64,000 nt of DNA from Phlyctochytrium arcticum (Eukaryota; Chytridiomycota; Chytridiomycetes; Chytridiales; Chytridiaceae): NCBI GenBank assembly GCA_025602905.1, contig JAHLKI010000022.1, positions 372,001 through 436,000 of the forward strand, in the 5' to 3' direction. Below the pieces are notes generated by a model that made no database searches, was not told the DNA's origin, and saw only the letters and a list, made by a program, of their open reading frames with translations. Positions 58,326 through 64,000 of this stretch are shown one piece after another. A program made the position numbers and the translations under genes. The stretch's first letter is position 1; each line of letters opens with the position of its first letter.

Positions 58326-59669
58326 ATGCCCGCCGACACTACCACCACCGTCCAAGAGACGACCGTCGTGACCGAGACGAATCTGCTGTCTACGCCGTCC
58401 AAGACCTCCTCGTCGTCCCGGTCCGTATCCGCTGAACCCACCTATGGGTACCATGGCGGAGGTGCGCCCCCAGAGGCCACTGAAAAGGTCGTCCTCGTTC
58501 AGCCCATCAAGGAGACCCAGGAGATCAAAGGTTTGTGGGTAGCCTTATTCCCTCACAAATACACATTCACTCATTCTTTGTCTATGCCTATACAGACATT
58601 GTTACCCATGAGACTGTAGCCGCCGTCAAACGCGTGGAAATTCAGCCCGTTATTGACCGTGAACGCGTTCGCACGGAAATCCAACGGGTCGTTCAGCCTA
58701 TTTTGGATGTTGTCACGGAAACTCCCACCATTGAATCCGTCGTCGACGACATTGAAGTTCACACCTACAAGGAAAAGACTAGGTGAGTATCGAGGCCGAA
58801 CGAAGTGAGGTCGAGGGCCTGAAGGAAAAATGACGAGAGGAGCGCGGACTGGCCCATTCCATTTTCCTCAGGACAGATGGATGGGCGCGGAACGATTTTG
58901 CGGAGCAATATCAAATGCGAGCGGCAGCGAGGAGGGACAAAGATATCGACAAAAGCAGTAACTGACCATGATTATTTGAATTAGGCTGGAAGACATCCAA
59001 AAGTACGAGAGCGAATCCAGTGCCTTCAAGGACGAGATTCGCGAAGCAGAAGTCGTGCACGAAAAAGTATACAAGGAACCCATCATCCACGAAACCATCA
59101 AGACCAAAATCATTACCGAGATTCAACCTGTCATTGAGCGTGTCATTCACAAGACCCACATCATTCAAGAGTAAGTTTTTGAGGAGTTACTTGTCGTTTC
59201 AGCAGCGTACTAATGAACGTTCAATCATAGGACTCAACCCATCAAGGAAACATTCATCAAGGCCCCTGTGATTCACGAACAGGAAGTGGCTACACCCATC
59301 ACACTAGACCAATTCGAAGCCAAAATGGCTCTCAACCAATCCCCCATTAAACCCGTCGCAGCCCGTGCCCTCGAATCATCAGACATCATTTCTTCTTCTA
59401 CCACAACCACAACCACCACCCGCAAACGCACCGTCAACGATTTCGAAGCAGAAGACGCCAGCATCACATCAGAAACGGTAGAGGATGACGATACAGTCGT
59501 CTACATGCTCAACAAGAACAAACCGGAATCACCTTCCATCCGCGGGCGTGTGGAAAAGATGCTGGGAGCTGTTGAGATTGGTGTGGGGGAATTGATTGGC
59601 AGCGATAAGTTGGTCGCTAAAGGCGAACAGCGCATGTCTCCATCTCCCAAGAAGATGCGGGTTGTTTAG
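58326..59669 (+). CDS. Unrecognised charged-repeat protein (338 residues)
   Basis: Exons 58326-58530, 58596-58782, 58985-59170 and 59231-59669 join in frame. After a Thr/Ser-rich start (ADTTTTVQETTVVTETNL), the protein consists of loosely repeated charged units alternating Glu, Lys, His, Val and Ile: ETQEIKDIVTHETVAAVKRV, QPVIDRERVRTEIQRVVQPI, EKVYKEPIIHETIKTKII, EIQPVIERVIHKTHIIQE. Each unit has a Pro-Val/Ile-Ile-x-Arg/His-Glu core about 15-20 residues apart. Similar repeats occur in fungal stress-induced, LEA-like proteins, but I do not recognise a named family. The C-terminal part is acidic (EAEDASITSETVEDDD) and ends with a basic KKMRVV. It has no signal peptide. A strong TATA box and a 202-base second intron are notable. 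Confidence 0.75.
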
Positions 59670-60314
59670 AAAACATCTCTCCGCATGAGCATACTCAATT
59701 CATTCACTCACCGTCACCTCGTTGTTGTTTCCCATTCTTGTATTTACGTTAGTTTTGGTAAAGGGGTTATTTTTTTTGTTCACCCCTTCCTTACTTTGTC
59801 TTGTTACGCGCGGTATACCCACCTTCCGCACACACTCTTTATTTTTTTTTGGAATACACACCATTTTTGTTTGACTTTTCTCAACGGTTGCGGTCCTGGC
59901 GCTCCTGGCGTACAATCTTGAGAGCGAGTTCCAAGAAAGGCTGTGGGAATAGTTTTACCCCACAAGCTTGCTCAGGCAGGGCGGCTCAGCTGTTTTAGGG
60001 TGATCCACGTGACCCAGCCCAATCGATTTGGAACGTTGTCGATGCGATCGGGCACTGATAAAGAAATCATTCTCTTTGGCCTTTGGACATTGAAGACAAA
60101 AACTTTTCCACCAGCTTTGAATCTTTACCGCTTGCTTCCGGTTCTTGCATAGTACCCTTCACGACTGTTTTGCACACGACAGACGACGCAAGCACTAGCT
60201 AGTCTCATCGTCCATCCTACAGGTTTACAAGGTACGTCGCGCGCTTATATGCATCTTCGGTCCGATTGTTGACTGACAGATACATATCGTGCAGAACCCC
60301 TCCACAATCCAATC
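59670..60314. promoter_or_regulatory. Intergenic and 5' leader of pyruvate kinase
   Basis: This 645-base region ends in the pyruvate kinase leader. A likely 5'-UTR intron runs from GTACGT at 60232 to GCAG at 60294 (63 bases), with a TTGACTGAC branch-site-like sequence. The upstream part is T-rich. No separate gene was seen. Confidence 0.55.
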
Positions 60315-62444
60315 ATGTCTTCTGACGGGCAATACATTGCCGGCGCCGGTACAGATCTTTTTGTATTTTTGTCGCGTTTGATGTTGATTGTTTTTAACAC
60401 CCGCTTTTTCGTACTTTAGATCGTCATGTGCAAATCAAGACCAAGATTATTTGTACTATTGGTAACGTTGATGCTGTGGGTTTTCTGTATTGGATTCGCG
60501 CGGGAGCTAATCACTCGAAATTGTGGGCATTTAGGTCCCAAAACGCAATCTTCGGAGATGTTGGGTAAACTGATTGAAGCTGGAATGAATGTGTCGCGTA
60601 TGAACTTTTCGCATGGATCGCATGAGGTGTGTGTGTGTGTGTGTTTTAGATGGGATGATGAGTTGTGCGGATTTCTTATACGAGTATTTGATTAGTACCA
60701 TGCCCAAACGATCAAGAATCTGCGCGCGTATTTGGATGCTACCAAGACGCCAAAGACGGTTGCCATTCTGCTCGATACCAAAGGTCCTGAAATCCGGTAT
60801 GTTGCCATAGAATTTGGTAGCATCGCACATTGACTGATTATGACTGGCAGAACTGGAAAGCTGGTTGGTGGAACCGACAAAAAGTTAAAGGCTGGTGCCC
60901 GATTCACATTCCACAACAACGAATCTGTTCTCGGTGACGAAACACAAGTGTCTACTTCATACAAGTCTCTCCCCACATCCGTCAAAGCCGGTGATCGGAT
61001 CTTGGTTGATGACGGTTTGATCGGAATGCAAGTCATTGAAGTCAAGCAAGACACCAAGGAAGTCATTTGCGTGATTGAGAATGACGGGCAATTGGGTGAA
61101 ACCAAGGGCGTCAATTTGCCTGGAATCCGAGTGGATCTGCCCGCCATTACCGAAAAGGATGCGGGAGATATCAAATTTGGGGTGGAGCAAGGCGTGGATT
61201 TTGTGGCGGCTAGTTTTATTCGAAAGGCATCGGATGTCCTTGAAATCCGAAAGCTGATTGAAGGCTCGGGAATAAAGATTATTTCAAAGATTGAGAACCA
61301 GGAGGGACTGGAGAATTTTGATGAGATTTTGGCAGTGTCTGACGGAATCATGGTTGCGCGTGGTGATTTGGGAGTGGAAATTCCAGTTGAACAAGGTGGG
61401 TGTTTTCACTTTTTTTCATAACGACGTGAATGGAAAATTGATGTTCTGTTATAGTCGCTCGGTATCAAAAGATGATGATTCGAAAATGTAACGCGGCTGG
61501 AAAGCCCGTCATTACAGCCACACAAATGTTGGAGAGCATGATTGTCAACCCACGCCCGACGCGTGCCGAGGCCACAGATGTTGCCAACGCCGTCTTGGAC
61601 GGTAGTGACTGTGTCATGTTGTCTGGAGAAACTGCCAAGGGTAACCCACTTTTCGTCTTTATTCTCGTTGCGTCCGGATTTTGACTTTACTTTCTTTCCC
61701 AGGTTCGTTCCCCATAGAGGCGATTGAGATGATGGCCAAGATTTGCCGGGAGGCCGAGATTGATATCAACTACACTGAGTTGTACCCGTCCATAAGGCGT
61801 CAGGTCCGTCTGCCCATCAGCATCTCGGAGACTATCGCGTCCAGCGCAGGTAAGCAGATCCCCACTTGCAGGAGACTCTATGAACTCGGTTCTGATTTTT
61901 GTTCTTTTAACAGTGAAAACGTCATGGGATGTCCACGCTGTAATTCCCGCATTTTTGTTATTTGTTTATTTGTCCAATTAACTAACCACTCGCATTTTTG
62001 TACAGGCTCTAATTATTGTTTTGACGCAAACTGGAAACACGGCCACGGCCATTTCCAAATACCGTCCCATCGCCCCAGTTCTGGCCGTCACATCTTCACC
62101 GCAAGCTGGTAAGTTCGTTACTGTCTATGCCACTCAGGGGGTTGATGATTGATTGGTTTCCATATAGCACGACAGTGCCAGGTTCTTCGAGGCATCTACC
62201 CCATGCTTGTTGACAACATGGAAGGCACAGATAATATTCTCCACCGCGCCATGTTGTGGGGAGTCAAGATGGGCATGGCTCAACGTAACGACCCCGTAAG
62301 TCCTGACATTGATTCATTTCTCTTCCCTTGCGCCGGCTGAGATCTTTGATCATTTAGGTTGTGGTGACTTCGGGTGTTTTGGAAGCAAGAGCGGGATCGA
62401 CCAATATTATGCGCGTTCTCAAGTGCGTTGGCTTTGAAGTCTAA
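60315..62444 (+). CDS. PYK: Pyruvate kinase
   Basis: Pyruvate kinase makes pyruvate and ATP from phosphoenolpyruvate and ADP in glycolysis. Eleven exons join in frame to 496 residues: 60315-60348, 60420-60461, 60535-60626, 60696-60796, 60851-61395, 61455-61640, 61703-61849, 61914-61939, 62006-62108, 62168-62295, 62358-62444. Motifs in order: [60 protein letters not shown] with the catalytic Lys, [56 protein letters not shown] for the effector-phosphate loop, and [20 protein letters not shown]. Exon 8 is only 26 bases. The start [12 protein letters not shown] is short, as usual. Complete and probably active. Confidence 0.97.
60627..60647 (+). repeat. (GT)n microsatellite at a splice donor
   Basis: Intron 3 of the pyruvate kinase gene starts within GAGGTGTGTGTGTGTGTGTG, so the donor site is the first GT of the repeat. 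Length change would not alter the first GT but adds competing donors. Confidence 0.8.
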
Positions 62445-62906
62445 ATTTTGTCCAATGCATCATTTATGAAACATTTTCTTTTCTGTTACTTCTTTTTCGT
62501 TTTTAGATGTCCTGCTTCAGAGTAAAACTTGTTACCTGGGGGGTCTGTCGCTCTTTGCTACGTATAAATGCTACTGCACACACAAATGTGTTGATGATAA
62601 AAACGTTTTTGTTGTATATCTGGTCGAGTTGACGGACGTTGAGTTTTTCCCGTTTTACCGGTAACTGGGCGGTGAAAGGCCATAGATCCACAAAATGTCA
62701 CATGCAAGGTGGTGGTTGTTGCCTCTGCCGGATTAACCCTGACAAACCCAACGGGAAAAAATTAACAGATTTTGCCGTTTCGTTTTGGTCGCCATTTGCG
62801 GCGGCATTTCCCACGCTTCCCGCTGCGAAGAGGAGCCGTAGATATTTAAAGACGACAAGAGAGGCGGACGACGGGGAAGGAACGACTTTGACCATATATA
62901 TACCAA
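62445..62906. promoter_or_regulatory. Intergenic upstream of the lipase gene
   Basis: This 462-base region has no gene. GATATTTAAAG near 62840 and CCATATATATACC ending at 62904 are AT-rich core-promoter candidates. The latter touches the ATG at 62907, so transcription must start upstream of it, or the first Met may not be used. Confidence 0.4.
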
Positions 62907-64000
62907 ATGGCGCGTAGCAGTAGTAGTGATCACCGCTACTCGGTCCAGCGGGTCCGACCACGGAGCAACTCGATCCATAACCGGAATCCCAACGACGTGT
63001 TTGACGAAGACGGAAACTTTAAGCAAGACTTACCCTCATCCGTTTCTCCCTCGTTTGATGCCGACGGGAACCCGACTCTTCTCCAAACTCCCCGCGAAGA
63101 AGAAGAAGAAAAGGGTGGGTTTGGATGGGACGAGACGGCATCCCTGGGCATCATCACAGATGGCGAGCGTGTGCAGCCCATTGAGCGCGTGCAATCGCCT
63201 GGATCCGATACACCCCAATCCGTCATTGAAGGCAACGGGGAAGAGGATTTGGAGCCGGGAACCACGACTGAAGAAGAATACCTGGAATCGGAGCTGGAAA
63301 GCGAGTTGATTGCTGAGGAGCGACGGCAAAAGGCGAAAAAGAAGGCGTCTAAAGAGGTCTTTGTGGGGAGGAAACGGGCCGGGTGGGGGTGGTGGGCTTG
63401 GGTCGGTGGAGCTGCTAAAACGAAATCTTTGTTTTGGTTTGTGCTGAGATGGCCGTTACTGGTGAGTAAATCTTTGATGTGGCATACAGGGGCCATCTGA
63501 TTGACTTTTTCGAAATGGTTAGATATTTTTCGGCGTCTTTATGCTCCTCGATCTTATTTGTTACAGTGCGATCCGCCAGGTACATATCCTCAGCCAACTG
63601 CGTATGTCCATGCTGGAAACTAAATTTAAACTATTAGTGGGTCCGATGGTATGAATGGGCCATCGTCTGGCGAGGCAAACGCCGAGTCCTCCGAGAAAGA
63701 CTATTGGCAGCCAAAAACTATGAAGATTACAAAGTGGCTGCCCGCCATCTCGACGAACACCTCAAAAACAATAAATGGAAGTCGGAAGAATACTGTCCTT
63801 TCTATGATGTCGACCTCATTCATCGGACTGTACGCCGCTTGAAGCGGTACCGCCTCAACTATGTCAATGCCGCCAATAACCACAGCAGTCATAAACTGGG
63901 CACGACGAAAACACAAGAGTCGCAAGAAACTTCTATTCGAACCCTGCAGAAAATCTTGCAACATGGAGCTTGTAAAGCCAATTTCGGGAATCTGGAAACA
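62907..64000 (+). CDS. Patatin-type triacylglycerol lipase (Tgl/SDP1-like) with DUF3336, 5' part
   Basis: The N-terminal part of a lipid-droplet triacylglycerol lipase of the Tgl3/4/5-SDP1 group. Exons are 62907-63461, 63523-63579 and 63638 onward, running off the window. The first 185 residues are acidic and Ser-rich (TPREEEEEKGGFGWDE, EEEYLESELESELIAEERRQ) and end in an aromatic segment (AGWGWWAWVGGAAK, LFWFVLRWPLL). That segment continues as FGVFMLLDLICYSAIR, a hydrophobic hairpin likely to insert in the lipid-droplet surface. Exon 3 is the DUF3336 region: YEWAIVWRGKR, YKVAARHLDEHLKNNKWKSE, YDVDLIHRTVRRLKRYRLNY, RTLQKILQHGACKANFGNLE. The patatin catalytic Ser-Asp dyad lies beyond the window. 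The family assignment is strong from DUF3336 order; the exact paralogue is open. Confidence 0.85.

Overview
The window is nuclear DNA of a fungus. Genes are split by many short GT-AG introns, mostly 52 to 70 bases. The gene set includes a velvet-domain regulator, a HET-C homologue, a proteinase K-type secreted protease, an Avt3/Avt4-type vacuolar amino acid transporter, a Tgl/SDP1-type lipase and a DUF2828 remnant. I cannot place it below the level of fungus. The many introns per gene argue against budding yeasts.

The left third (1-17.4 kb) is a dense housekeeping block. It holds the 3' part of a branched-chain 2-oxoacid dehydrogenase E1-alpha gene, a mitochondrial-type DEAD-box helicase (minus), a divergent unrecognised 177-residue gene, a possible 55-residue gene (minus), the amino acid transporter, retromer VPS35, and the spliceosomal helicase Aquarius (minus).

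From 17.4 to 28.6 kb the content is mixed. There is a small cysteine-rich secreted-peptide candidate, a tandem array of seven tRNA-like units with T-run ends, an unrecognised poly-Ala protein gene, HET-C, a decayed minus-strand gene region carrying three in-frame TAG codons, and a tRNA-Gly(GCC).

From 28.65 to 39 kb lies a gene-poor island. I see only faint remnants, a diverged tandem duplication and a 17-base G tract.

The right part (39-64 kb) is gene-rich again. It holds a seven-exon velvet gene with a 20-base micro-exon, a subtilase with a long proline-rich linker, a 15-exon gene joining a LIM domain to a Rap-GAP domain, a Cid1-type nucleotidyltransferase, a lone C-terminal piece of a DUF2828 protein, an unrecognised charged-repeat protein gene, an 11-exon pyruvate kinase, and the 5' part of a DUF3336/patatin lipase cut by the window end.

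Exon joins were made by hand, by matching splice consensus, reading phase and family conservation; every multi-exon gene reported with full exon coordinates closes in frame. The genes are mostly unrelated in function. Loose themes are membrane traffic and vacuole (VPS35, Avt-type transporter), RNA metabolism (Aquarius, DEAD-box helicase, Cid1-type enzyme) and central metabolism (BCKDH, pyruvate kinase, lipase). The most unusual items are the LIM-RapGAP protein, the tRNA-like array and the TAG-interrupted pseudogene.
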